Positions 1 to 8,576 of a stretch of 64,000 nt of DNA are shown here, piece by piece. Within the stretch, counting starts at the first letter, position 1. The number at the start of each line of letters is the position of its first letter. The notes beneath the pieces were generated by a model. That model was given only the letters and a program-made list of their open reading frames with translations. It was not told the DNA's origin and made no database searches. The position numbers and the translations under genes are program-made. The stretch is from Candidatus Cloacimonadota bacterium. Lineage in GTDB: Bacteria; Muiribacteriota; UBA6191. The DNA is taken from assembly GCA_023954715.1 (NCBI GenBank), contig JAGSHD010000004.1, positions 248,001 through 312,000 of the forward strand, given 5' to 3'.

Positions 1-287
1 AAATATATGCTTTTCAACTTCGGAAATGGAATCGTAATCGTTTCTAATAAATCACTAGCTTGCAGTGGATTCCCAGAAAGAAATATTGCTCTTGCTGTAT
101 ATACTCTAGCGATAATAGAGTTTGGATGAGTCATCTGTACATCAGATGCCAACTTCATCAAAGAGTGAGAGTTACCTTTTTTAAACTCATATTGCATAGT
201 CTCAATAGTTAAAGGATGAATCTCTTTACTTTTTGACAAGCCTTTTGGCTTCAATATTTTATGTAAATCAAACTTCTTTTTTGCCAT
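1..287 (-). CDS. Partial hypothetical helical-repeat protein (N-terminal part)
   Basis: The ATG at 285-287 shares one base with the TAA of rpe (TAATG overlap), so the two genes are translationally coupled. The visible 95 residues start MAKKKFDLHKILKPKGLSK and continue as amphipathic helices (for example KLASDVQMTHPNSIIARVYT) that look like TPR-type pairs. The gene runs off the left edge of the window, so its length and function are unknown. It is the last visible member of the rsmB-PASTA-pseudokinase-rpe operon. TPR assignment is inference from the helical pattern only. Confidence 0.7.
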   Translation of the reverse strand, partial: MAKKKFDLHKILKPKGLSKSKEIHPLTIETMQYEFKKGNSHSLMKLASDVQMTHPNSIIARVYTARAIFLSGNPLQASDLLETITIPFPKLKSIY

Positions 288-937
288 TAGCTTATCTCAT
301 TTTGAATCAATTTTAAATTATGAGACGGACCATCTTGATTAAATATAGCAGAGCCCATAACGACCAAATCGATACCCATTTCAAACACGTCATTTACATT
401 CGAGCGGCCTACTCCACCATCAACTTCAAATATAAGACTATTATTGATGTCTTTATACTTCTTAGCCTTTCGTATTTTCTCTCCAACACTTGGGATAAAT
501 GATTGGCCTCCAAAGCCTGGATTTACAGACATAAATAAAACAAGGTCAACATCTGTAATCACTTCTTCAATAGAAGAAAGCGGAGTAGCTGGATTTATAG
601 CTACACCGGCCTGTACACCAAAAGATTTTATTTGTTGAATTAATCGATGAAGATGCTTAGTGGACTCCGCATGAACTATGATTCGACCACATCCTGCCTT
701 AACGAACTCTTCTATATAGTCCTCAGGTCTTTCTATCATTAAGTGAGCTTCGAGTAATCCGTCAAAAGCCTTTGACAAATCTTTAATAACACATGGACCA
801 AAACTAATGTTTGGCACAAAGTTTCCATCCATCACATCAAGGTGAAGAACCTCTATTCCATATTCATTTAAGGACTCTAGTCCTGACTGCAACTCTAAAA
901 AATTCATAGATAATATGGAGGGAGCAATTCTTCTCAT
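287..937 (-). CDS. rpe: Ribulose-phosphate 3-epimerase
   Basis: Interconverts ribulose 5-phosphate and xylulose 5-phosphate in the cytosolic pentose phosphate pathway. The 216 residues match the family length. Visible motifs are APSILSMNFLEL at the N-terminus, HLDVMDGNFVPN (H32 and D34 are metal ligands, D34 also acid/base), EAHLMIERP, the MSVNPGFGGQ loop, FEVDGGV with the second catalytic Asp, and VMGSAIF for phosphate binding. The ATG at 935-937 has AGGA eight bases upstream. It follows the kinase-like gene by 9 bp. The order rsmB, PASTA/kinase, rpe is the common bacterial arrangement around prkC, which supports the reading of the two upstream genes. Confidence 0.97.
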   Translation of the reverse strand: MRRIAPSILSMNFLELQSGLESLNEYGIEVLHLDVMDGNFVPNISFGPCVIKDLSKAFDGLLEAHLMIERPEDYIEEFVKAGCGRIIVHAESTKHLHRLIQQIKSFGVQAGVAINPATPLSSIEEVITDVDLVLFMSVNPGFGGQSFIPSVGEKIRKAKKYKDINNSLIFEVDGGVGRSNVNDVFEMGIDLVVMGSAIFNQDGPSHNLKLIQNEIS

Positions 938-946
938 CGTGAAGTC

Positions 947-2023
947 CTAAAAATATAGTTTATAAATAAACGACATAAAAATTATTAAAAAAGCACATGT
1001 TTTAAAAACCATATCAGGATCAAACTTTGACTTGTCATCCAAATCAAGTCCTCGCCAAACCCTTGAATACTCATTTTCTTTGTTAAAAGTGGTTTGCGAT
1101 ACGGGTTCATCTCCTCTTAAAGCATCTACAACATCAAAAGCAGAGTTTAACTCTTCTCTTTCAACTTGATCTTCATGACCTTCTTGAATTCTTGTTGCTT
1201 TAGCCAATAAATCGGATAGTTTTCCCATTAAAACATCTAAGCTATCAATACTATTTTCGACACATACATCAGAAGTCATGACAAAAAGATTAGATAAATC
1301 AGCAAAAATGTCTGATGCTATTTGGTCTTTTCTAACCCTTAAATTTGCCAAAAAGTGAGCCCCCTCTAGTTGAGCATTACTCCCAGACTTGCTAAATGGC
1401 GCTTTATTCATTAACAATTCAAACATCAAACAAGATAAAAAGTAGACTTCTTCTGTATCTGAATTATTCAATAAATGATTATTAAATGAACCCTTTTGAA
1501 ATTTTAATAATTGTAAGCTTCCATCTTTAGCAACATAGAGCTCTTCTTTACTTAAAGATGTTCCTAACTCTGACTTTTTTGCCTTTTGAAGACACTGAGC
1601 TAGATTTAACAAAAACTGCAAAACAAAACATATGGGCAGCTCTAATTTATGGTGTATTAAATCCAACAAAGGAATCCCTTCAAAAGAGTTGGTCACCAAA
1701 AACAATTTCTTTTTCCATAAATCCATGTCATAAACCTCAAAAACTTGCTCATCCCTTCGAAGTTTTTTGAGGCCTTTTATTTCTTGAATCCAATTTCTCA
1801 AGTCTTTGTTTTTTCTGAAAAACTGATTTTTCATAACATATATGAATATATGTCGTTTTTCTTTGACATCTACTCCTCGAAACACATTGGTTTTTGATGT
1901 TTCAAACAATAAATTAAGCACACGGTATCTATCTTTAATTAGAAGATTTTTATTTGTCAGATTTAAAACAGGCTTCGTTTTGAATGCTGTCTCAATTGCC
2001 ATTTGTTCTATGGTCAACGCCAT
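947..2023 (-). CDS. Serine/threonine pseudokinase with C-terminal membrane anchor
   Basis: The fold of a Hanks-type kinase can be followed in order: a beta-strand start YRVLNLLFE (33-41), the alpha-C motif WIQEIKGLKKL with E81, an FEGIPLLDLI hinge, a degenerate catalytic loop (about 150-165), KDGSLQLLKF (167-175) where DFG should be, and EEVYFLSCLMFELLMNKAPF (191-210), the usual D-x-x-S-x-G-C region. The glycine-rich loop is absent, the beta-3 Lys is Tyr62, HRD reads GTS and DFG reads KFQ, so catalysis is not expected. The C-terminus ends in a hydrophobic anchor (about 340-357). The ATG at 2021-2023 has GGGAG upstream and overlaps the PASTA gene by 32 nt. Probably a membrane signalling scaffold paired with the PASTA protein; that role is inference. 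Confidence 0.75.
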   Translation of the reverse strand: MALTIEQMAIETAFKTKPVLNLTNKNLLIKDRYRVLNLLFETSKTNVFRGVDVKEKRHIFIYVMKNQFFRKNKDLRNWIQEIKGLKKLRRDEQVFEVYDMDLWKKKLFLVTNSFEGIPLLDLIHHKLELPICFVLQFLLNLAQCLQKAKKSELGTSLSKEELYVAKDGSLQLLKFQKGSFNNHLLNNSDTEEVYFLSCLMFELLMNKAPFSKSGSNAQLEGAHFLANLRVRKDQIASDIFADLSNLFVMTSDVCVENSIDSLDVLMGKLSDLLAKATRIQEGHEDQVEREELNSAFDVVDALRGDEPVSQTTFNKENEYSRVWRGLDLDDKSKFDPDMVFKTCAFLIIFMSFIYKLYF

Positions 2024-2987
2024 TTTCTTCTCCCAATATAATCTTCTTATAAAATACTTTGTCTACAAACAAGTTTAAATATCCTGAACCTTGTAGATCT
2101 ACTTCTAATGGAAAACTGCTCTGCGGTTTATGCATTTCCTCATGAACAATCGCACTCCCTGATGCATCCATTAACTCAATCTTAACTGCTTGCATTTTTA
2201 AGCCAGGGGGCAACTTAATCTCCACTTGCCTAGTCTTTCTTTGTTTGTTTTCGTTGTTTTGCTGCGGATTATTAACAAGTAATTTGATTTTTTCACCTTT
2301 TACAAGGAGGTTTCCTGCTGGGGGGTACTGTTCTAAAACTTCATCCGGCCCATATCCTGGTTGATTTTTTTTGGTAATTTCTTTTACTTTTAAATCCATT
2401 GACTCTAATAGTGTGAGTGCATCATTTAGTGAGCTCCCAAGTAATACAGGAACCCTTTTTTCTTGAGAAAAATTACCTGACACCAAAAAAGAAACTGTAG
2501 CACCTTTTTCAACAAGATCTCCAGCTTTTGGTGATTGAGATAACACTAAGTTAGCTGTTTCCTCACTAGAGCCCAAATAGGACTTTGGACCTAGAGTTAA
2601 CCCAAGGTTTCTGAGAATCAAATTACTCTTTCTCGCTGATTTACCCACTAAGTTTGGCACTGAAATACTGTCCGAGCCAAGAGATACTGTGACCAATATT
2701 TGTCGCCCCTCTTTTACTCGATCCCCAGCTTCAGGCGTTTGCTCTACAATGTGCCCTTTTGGCGTAAGTAGACTCTTCTTTTTTTCAAAGATCTCAATTT
2801 GCAACCCTTTAGGTCGATTTTCAATGACTTCAACAAGTGAAAGTCCTTTAAAGTTTGGTACTTCAATCAAGTTTTTATGAAATAGCTCTTGTACACCATG
2901 AAATAAAAACCATAGACCTCCACCCAAAATAGACAGCAACAGAAGCAGAATAAAAGTCCACTTTATAATCCACTGAACTACCTTCAA
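1992..2987 (-). CDS. Membrane-anchored PASTA-domain protein
   Basis: One N-terminal membrane segment (about 8-30) is followed by three PASTA domains. They are marked by IEVPNFKGLSLVEV with EQTPEAGDRVKEG, ISVPNLVGKSARKS with SQSPKAGDLVEKG, and KRVPVLLGSSLNDA with EQYPPAGNLLVKG. A short lysine-rich linker and a beta-rich C-terminal domain (about 250-331) follow. PASTA domains bind peptidoglycan fragments and are normally the outer half of PknB/PrkC kinases; here the intracellular kinase half is a separate, degenerate downstream gene. The start is TTG (2985-2987), overlapping the rsmB TGA as TTGA, so translation is likely coupled. Confidence 0.88.
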   Translation of the reverse strand: MKVVQWIIKWTFILLLLLSILGGGLWFLFHGVQELFHKNLIEVPNFKGLSLVEVIENRPKGLQIEIFEKKKSLLTPKGHIVEQTPEAGDRVKEGRQILVTVSLGSDSISVPNLVGKSARKSNLILRNLGLTLGPKSYLGSSEETANLVLSQSPKAGDLVEKGATVSFLVSGNFSQEKRVPVLLGSSLNDALTLLESMDLKVKEITKKNQPGYGPDEVLEQYPPAGNLLVKGEKIKLLVNNPQQNNENKQRKTRQVEIKLPPGLKMQAVKIELMDASGSAIVHEEMHKPQSSFPLEVDLQGSGYLNLFVDKVFYKKIILGEENGVDHRTNGN

Positions 2988-4201
2988 TGTTTAGCCTCAA
3001 TCAAAGCAACAAAAAAGATCTGATTTCCCATTTTTTTACTTGGTAAAAGATAAGTCCCATACTCAGTAGACAAGTGTTTTTCACCAATCAAATTTGGCAG
3101 TTTTTTCACCTTGTATTGCTCTCCAAGGGCTTCTTGAATTACATCTTGAGTTTCTGCTTTTGAAAAGGTGCAAACACTATAAATTAATTGACCATTTTTA
3201 TTTAATTTTGCTAAAGCTTTTTTCAAAAGTTTTTTTTGAATTCCAGGTAACTTTTTATGATGAATTGACTCATTTTTAAACTCAAGCCATTCCGGATTGG
3301 AGGCTAAAGTACCTAAACCACTACAAGGGGCATCTAAAACAATTCGATCAAAACTTTTATCTTGATTCAAATACTCTAAAGCGTCTACATTCTCCACTTC
3401 AAGTAAGTCACCTACTCTTTTTTTGAGAGAAACAAATCTTTCTTTATCTTTTTCAACTCCCACAATGCGATCATTTTTATAGCGTATTTTTGCACAAAGT
3501 AATTTACTACCCGGAGCAGAACACAAATCTAAGTGATCTTTACCAACTGATTCATCAAAATAATATGGGATCAACATGGAGTTTAACTCGCAGATAACAC
3601 CTTGCTGATCTAGAATCTCTTTTTGAACTTGTGAGCCAAAAGAGCTAATGGAGTAAAACGGGTAATCTTCATTTAATTTTATCGCTGTATCAAAAGTAGC
3701 TTTTGAATCTAGACAAAAGTATTTTTTTGATGGATTTAAAATAAAGTCTTCATAATCTAAAGCAAAGTTTGCTCCCAAACTCAACTTTAACTCACTTGCC
3801 ATATAATCTGGTAAAAACCCCGAAAAGTCTAAGCTCTTACCTACTCGTAAAATCTCATGCAATAGCCAAGTGAAATGTTTTTTTACGTTCTTAAACTTTG
3901 CAGGAAGAAGCTTTATCATTTCATCCATAACTGCATAGTCAGGAATAGAGTCCATCTGAAAAAATTGCACATAAGCCATAGTTGCTAATAACTTTATATC
4001 TTTTTTTAACGTCCTATCTTGATTGATCTTTTTAAGCTGTGGCTGAAAAGGAAAGTACATTCTTAATGTTCCGTAAAACATCGTCGTAATTGTCTTAGAA
4101 GAGTTTGGATTACTTTTAGAAAGTAAATCATTCAGAAGCTCTTCTTTAGAAACACCTTCAAAAAGGACCTTTTTTGCTGCGAAATAAATATCTTTTCTCA
4201 T
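2984..4201 (-). CDS. rsmB: RsmB/NOP-family rRNA (cytosine-C5)-methyltransferase
   Basis: Methylates a cytosine in 16S rRNA (C967 in E. coli) with S-adenosylmethionine. The first 140 residues look like the NusB-type helical domain of RsmB. The methyltransferase part shows motif I DLCSAPGSK (from D225), DAPCSGLGTL with C293, and YSVCTFSKAE with C344; these are the two cysteines of the m5C mechanism. At 405 residues it is close to the family norm. It starts 3 bp after the HIT gene and overlaps the PASTA gene by 4 nt. An exact target base cannot be read from sequence alone; the neighbourhood supports RsmB. Confidence 0.93.
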   Translation of the reverse strand: MRKDIYFAAKKVLFEGVSKEELLNDLLSKSNPNSSKTITTMFYGTLRMYFPFQPQLKKINQDRTLKKDIKLLATMAYVQFFQMDSIPDYAVMDEMIKLLPAKFKNVKKHFTWLLHEILRVGKSLDFSGFLPDYMASELKLSLGANFALDYEDFILNPSKKYFCLDSKATFDTAIKLNEDYPFYSISSFGSQVQKEILDQQGVICELNSMLIPYYFDESVGKDHLDLCSAPGSKLLCAKIRYKNDRIVGVEKDKERFVSLKKRVGDLLEVENVDALEYLNQDKSFDRIVLDAPCSGLGTLASNPEWLEFKNESIHHKKLPGIQKKLLKKALAKLNKNGQLIYSVCTFSKAETQDVIQEALGEQYKVKKLPNLIGEKHLSTEYGTYLLPSKKMGNQIFFVALIEAKH

Positions 4202-4204
4202 TTT

Positions 4205-4546
4205 TTATCCTGGTGGCCACGTTAATTCTCTTCCACCTAAAAGGTGAAAGTGTAAATGAAATACAGATTGCCCTGCTTTACTACCGCAATTACTAACCAC
4301 ACGAAATCCATTGGGGTTCCAGCCTTGCTCTTTCACTAAATTAGCTATACCCGTGAAAATTTGATCATTCATCCCTTGATGTTGTGCGGCTTCTAGAAAG
4401 TTTTCTACATGAGTCTTAGGAATAATCAAAATATGAGTTGGTGCTTGCGGTGATAAATCTTTAAATGCCAATACAAACTCATCTTCATACATGATTTGTG
4501 CAGGAATTTCTTTTGCTACTATTTTACAAAATATACAATCCGACAT
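4205..4546 (-). CDS. hinT: HIT-family nucleotide hydrolase (HinT-like)
   Basis: Small cytosolic purine nucleoside phosphoramidase / nucleotide-binding protein of the PKCI/HinT branch. The HIT triad is clear: H97-x-H99-x-H101 in SVFHLHFHLLGG. The N-terminal CIFCKI motif, ending in the second conserved Cys, and the family strings AFKDLSPQAPTHILIIPK and GFRVVSNCG are present. The 113 residues match the family. It heads the leftward operon with rsmB. The 242-bp gap upstream is shared with the divergent gene at 4789 and must hold its promoter, but I could not pick one with confidence. Confidence 0.95.
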   Translation of the reverse strand: MSDCIFCKIVAKEIPAQIMYEDEFVLAFKDLSPQAPTHILIIPKTHVENFLEAAQHQGMNDQIFTGIANLVKEQGWNPNGFRVVSNCGSKAGQSVFHLHFHLLGGRELTWPPG

Positions 4547-4788
4547 ACGCGCCCCTCAAATTGTTTATACCCAAATGCAAATGGCTTTACTGGTTTGGGT
4601 TCATACTCTTGTACTTGAAAATTGAATCAAACATAATAACAAATTACACCAAAAGGTATAACTTTTTGTCATAAAAAACCGAAAAAACTTATGAAATGGG
4701 CTAAATTTGATCTTTTTTTATAAAGCATTCTTTAGATGAGCTCAAAAATCCTTAATTTTTCTCACTTTAGAGAATTTGGAGAGAAGTA

Positions 4789-5244
4789 ATGAAAGTCTTA
4801 ACAAAGTTTTTAATCCTAATATTGATTCCACTTACCAATCACTTTGCTATGGTAAAACCAATCGATTTAAACTTTAGCCCTGTAGACCAAATCTCTAAAA
4901 GCAAATTTTTTCACCAACAAAATATCGACAAAGCTAAGCTACTACTAAAATCTCACAAGATGGATCAGTCTTTTTCTTTAGCCCTTACAGAAGTATTAAA
5001 TCGAAATGTGCGTTCAAACACACGCTTTGACCTCATTCAAGCCAAATACAAAGACTCAAAAGTTTTGAAGCAAAAAAGTCTACATAACTACTCAAAACTC
5101 TTAGATCAACAATCACAGCTTTTTTATAAGCTAACCAAATTTGCTCATTATAATCAATTGGATCTTTTTAATACCAGTGCTAGAAAAATGCTCATTCTAT
5201 TAGAGGATCTAAAGAAAAGCGAAAGTTCTCTACAATTAAATTAA
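4789..5244 (+). CDS. Small exported helical protein of unknown function
   Basis: Not recognised. The 151-residue product begins with a clear signal peptide (KVLTKFLILILIPLTNHFA, cleavage probably near residue 20) and continues as a lysine-rich, mostly helical domain. A GGAGAG Shine-Dalgarno lies 5 bases before the ATG. It is one of the few rightward genes here and converges on the large TPR gene, overlapping it by 4 nt at the stop codons with no terminator between them. A periplasmic location is inferred from the signal peptide. Confidence 0.75.
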   Translation: MKVLTKFLILILIPLTNHFAMVKPIDLNFSPVDQISKSKFFHQQNIDKAKLLLKSHKMDQSFSLALTEVLNRNVRSNTRFDLIQAKYKDSKVLKQKSLHNYSKLLDQQSQLFYKLTKFAHYNQLDLFNTSARKMLILLEDLKKSESSLQLN

Positions 5245-7625
5245 TAATCTTTTGACTGTAGCCTTCTTAATAGTTGAGTAGAATATGTGTAAGTCGAGCT
5301 AGTTTCAGAGGCAAACTTCAAGCCTCTTTTTAGAATAGATATGGCATCGTCATACAACTCTAACTTTTGGTAAGCTTGTGCCAAACTATAATATACCACT
5401 GACTCTTCAGCACCATATTTTAAAGCATCCTTTAAATAGTTTACCGATCTATCATACTCTTGTAACTCATAAAATGATAAACCCAATTGATACAAGCCCT
5501 GAAAATGAGTTGAATCGATCTTTACTAAATTAAAGTAGTATTGTGAAGAACTTTCAAAGTCTCCACTTTCAAAATATAACTGACCTAACTGATTTAAAGC
5601 TTCTATGTTTCTTGCATCTAATTGTAAAACAAACAAGAAATTTCTAATTGCCAAATGTAAATTACCCAGTTTTTTTAACAAGTTTGCAAGTTGATTTCGA
5701 GAGTTTAAATGATCTGGCCTAAGCTTAAGTACTCTCTCAAAACAGGAGTAAGCTTCTTTATCGTTTCCTTTAGCCTTTTTTATCAGCCCTAAAAAATAAA
5801 CCGATTCCCAGTCTGATCCACCGGTTTTTTCAATCACTTTTGTGTAGCATTGCTCTGAAACTTCAAACTTGCCTTCACAGTAATTTAAATATCCTAATGT
5901 GGCTAAAGCCAACGCATTATCAGGTGATAGAGATAAAATCTTAGAACAAAGATCTTCCATTTCACCGATATCCCCTTGATATTTAGCCAACTTTAAGAGC
6001 ATAACTAGAGGGAGTACTTCTTGTGCATCACTAAAGGTCAAACGCAACAATAACTCTTTACACTCATCCCATTTACCATTTTCAAGATATATCTTTGCCA
6101 TGGATATATTAACTTCTAAAATATCTCCATGCTCTTTTCTAATTTCATCTAAAAGGGCTATGGCTTTTTCATGATCCCCTTTTAATCGATAACCCTCACT
6201 AAGTCGATAGGATAAATCCATCGATTGAAATGAAAGAGCCTTAGCCATCTCCCAGCGATTCACAGCTTTATCCACTTCTCCCACTTCAAACAACTTATCT
6301 CCAAAATCCAAGTACACTTGAACATCTTCTGGAGATTTTTGAAGAATCTCTTCATAACTTGCTTCGAGGTTCTCAAGTTGGTGGTGATCACTTAAATCTG
6401 ATTGTGCCTCTGTTACTGGATTTAGCACTCCAGTTTTTTGCTCTAACAGCTCTTGTAAACTTAAAAGCTTGGAGGCTTCAATGTGGTTGCCCAATCGCTC
6501 TTCAATTTCAGCCAACTCTTTATATATTAATGGATTTTTATCTTTGATTTCTAGTGAAGAATAAAAGTAGTTTTTAGCTGTCTCCACATCATGATCTGCC
6601 ACAGCAATTTTACCTAAAAGAAGATAAACCTCCCAATGGTAGACACCTTGTGATAACAGATCTTTTAGTATGGCTAAACTGTCACCTAGTCTATTTAAGT
6701 AAAGTAAGGATTTAGCCTTTAATATTAAGATAGCGGATTCATCAATAATCGTCTTGCTAAGATCTAGTTTTTTTATATGAAATAAGCACTTACTCCATTG
6801 CTGTTTTTGAGCGTATACTTCAGCTAAATCCTCGTGAACATCTACAAAAAATGGGTTGATACTTAAAACGCGCTCAAAATGACTTATAGCTCGATCTAAA
6901 TTTAACTGATCTAAATAGATTTTACCTAAAGCTAAATACGCCCCTAAATGATTTGGCTCTACAGTCAATGCCATATTTGCAGCAGACATAGCCTCTCTAT
7001 AGTTTTTTAGGTTTCTTTGGCACAAAGATAGATAATATAAAGACTCCACATCGTCTTCACTCAAAAAACTTGCCTGTCTAAATGACTTTGACGCTTCTTC
7101 GTATTTTTTTAGATGGTAAAACAATACCCCTTGAAAATGAAAATAATAAAAGTTTTGGCTATTTAGCTTGAGGGCAGATTTAATTTTATCTAAAGCCTCC
7201 ACATAAAAACCTACTTGAAAATAAAGCTTTGCTAAATGCAGATAAATTTGAGGCTCATCAGGAGAAATCATACTCGCTTTTTTAAAACGTAAAATTGCTT
7301 CGTCTAAGTGCCCTTTAAAAATTAGAGTTCTACCTAGAATAATATGAGCATCAGTAAAGTCCGGCTTATTTACAATGGTTTTTTTAGCTTGATACTCTGC
7401 TTCATCATTTTGAGAATGTTTTAAATAGAGTTTTGCCAATGAGTATGGAACATAAGGGTCATCTGGATTTAAACTAGCAGCACGATGATATGCAACCAAA
7501 GCTTCTTTTGTCATACCTTGGTATTCATAAGCTCTAGCTAAATTAAAATAAGAGAAAAAATCATCTGGCTTTAGTCTAACCGCTTTTAAGTTGGCTTCAA
7601 TTATGTCCGATGGAGAGATGTTCAA
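5241..7625 (-). CDS. Large tetratricopeptide-repeat protein
   Basis: 794 residues made almost entirely of TPR units: repeated W/Y-x-x-L-A-x-x-Y and A-x-x-x-L-x-x-x-P patterns, such as FSYFNLARAYEYQGMTKEAL, VPYSLAKLYLKHSQNDEAEY and ALNQLGQLYFESGDFESSSQ, at roughly 34-residue spacing. A linker near residue 400 separates two TPR blocks. No signal peptide or membrane segment is visible, so it is probably a cytosolic scaffold. The start is TTG (7623-7625), just before the spoVS stop context, with a poor ribosome site; coupling to spoVS is likely. Last gene of the fabF-rnc-spoVS unit. No enzyme domain is seen. Confidence 0.88.
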   Translation of the reverse strand: MNISPSDIIEANLKAVRLKPDDFFSYFNLARAYEYQGMTKEALVAYHRAASLNPDDPYVPYSLAKLYLKHSQNDEAEYQAKKTIVNKPDFTDAHIILGRTLIFKGHLDEAILRFKKASMISPDEPQIYLHLAKLYFQVGFYVEALDKIKSALKLNSQNFYYFHFQGVLFYHLKKYEEASKSFRQASFLSEDDVESLYYLSLCQRNLKNYREAMSAANMALTVEPNHLGAYLALGKIYLDQLNLDRAISHFERVLSINPFFVDVHEDLAEVYAQKQQWSKCLFHIKKLDLSKTIIDESAILILKAKSLLYLNRLGDSLAILKDLLSQGVYHWEVYLLLGKIAVADHDVETAKNYFYSSLEIKDKNPLIYKELAEIEERLGNHIEASKLLSLQELLEQKTGVLNPVTEAQSDLSDHHQLENLEASYEEILQKSPEDVQVYLDFGDKLFEVGEVDKAVNRWEMAKALSFQSMDLSYRLSEGYRLKGDHEKAIALLDEIRKEHGDILEVNISMAKIYLENGKWDECKELLLRLTFSDAQEVLPLVMLLKLAKYQGDIGEMEDLCSKILSLSPDNALALATLGYLNYCEGKFEVSEQCYTKVIEKTGGSDWESVYFLGLIKKAKGNDKEAYSCFERVLKLRPDHLNSRNQLANLLKKLGNLHLAIRNFLFVLQLDARNIEALNQLGQLYFESGDFESSSQYYFNLVKIDSTHFQGLYQLGLSFYELQEYDRSVNYLKDALKYGAEESVVYYSLAQAYQKLELYDDAISILKRGLKFASETSSTYTYSTQLLRRLQSKDY

Positions 7626-7627
7626 TG

Positions 7628-7894
7628 CTACTCTGATTTGGCATGAATTGAAAACTTAATACCAGTACGTTCTTTTGAATCAATAACCAATTCTACGAAC
7701 GAAATCTGTACATAAATCTCTAGGCCCTTGGGGGACAAAAACCCTCTAGCGATAGCAATAGCCTTAACTGCTTGATTAACGGCTCCTGCTCCGATTGCTT
7801 GAATAGCAACACAATGATCTTTTTCAAGAATCAATGACATGGCTCCAGCCACAGCCTTTGACTGAGATTTTGAAGATACCTTCAAAAGATCCAC
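7628..7894 (-). CDS. spoVS: SpoVS-family (stage V sporulation protein S) protein
   Basis: 88 residues, the length of SpoVS, with the near-invariant core AIQAIGAGAVNQAVKAIAIA (residues 31-50) and the family N-terminus LLKVSSKSQSKAVAGAMS. SpoVS is an Alba-like-fold nucleic-acid-binding protein, known from Bacillus sporulation but also found in non-spore formers such as Deinococcus-Thermus. The start is GTG (7892-7894) with AGGTGA six bases before it. It sits between rnc and a giant TPR gene. No other sporulation gene is seen in the window, so a nucleoid or RNA-related role is more likely than sporulation (inference). Confidence 0.93.
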   Translation of the reverse strand: MDLLKVSSKSQSKAVAGAMSLILEKDHCVAIQAIGAGAVNQAVKAIAIARGFLSPKGLEIYVQISFVELVIDSKERTGIKFSIHAKSE

Positions 7895-7908
7895 TTGATC
7901 ACCTTTCC

Positions 7909-8571
7909 TTATTCACTACTTCTATTAAATACATCGAGTGCATTTTTAGCTGCAATTTGTTCTGCTTCTTTTTTACTGCTTCCGACGCCAAAAAACGTAG
8001 TATCATTTATGTATACTGTTGATTCATAGCATTCGTCATTTTGTATAGTATCATACTTTGGTAATTTTTTTGTCTTTTTTAGTAATATTTCTTGCAATTT
8101 TGACTTATAATCCTCATTTTTGATTAAATCTTCATTTAATTTATAAATCGTTTTCAAAAATGAAAAGACTTTTTTTAGCCCTGCATCTAAATACACAGCC
8201 GCCAAAATGGACTCAAAAAAGTCCCCTAGAAAAGCACCCTTTATATTACCATCATCATCTCGTACACTCTTACCAACTATGAAACAATCCTCAAAGTCTA
8301 ATCTTTCAATAATTTTAGTAAGAGTTTTACGAGACACCATTTGAGATCGGATTACAGTTAAACGACCTTGATTAAAGTCTTCACTACGGTAGAGAAATTG
8401 AGACACATAAAGCTGTAAAACAGCATCGCCCAAAAACTCTAATCTCTCATAATCATAGCCGAAATCTATAGTACAAGACTTATGCGTTAAAGCTTCTAAC
8501 AGATAACACTTATTTCGAAAAGAATAAGAGATTTTTGATTCAACTTTTTTAATCTGATCATCTAACAGCAC
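7909..8571 (-). CDS. rnc: Ribonuclease III
   Basis: Cleaves double-stranded RNA in rRNA and mRNA processing. The signature ERLEFLGDAV spans residues 42-51 and carries the catalytic acidic residues; a second acidic cluster follows in GDFFESILAAVYLD. The C-terminal third (SKLQEILLKKTK to KNALDVFNR) is a double-stranded RNA-binding domain. The 220-residue length is normal. Starts at GTG (8569-8571), with the ribosome site inside the fabF stop region, and ends 14 bp before spoVS. The fabF-rnc linkage resembles the common acpP-fabF-rnc neighbourhood. Confidence 0.96.
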   Translation of the reverse strand: MLLDDQIKKVESKISYSFRNKCYLLEALTHKSCTIDFGYDYERLEFLGDAVLQLYVSQFLYRSEDFNQGRLTVIRSQMVSRKTLTKIIERLDFEDCFIVGKSVRDDDGNIKGAFLGDFFESILAAVYLDAGLKKVFSFLKTIYKLNEDLIKNEDYKSKLQEILLKKTKKLPKYDTIQNDECYESTVYINDTTFFGVGSSKKEAEQIAAKNALDVFNRSSE

Positions 8572-8576
8572 AAAAC

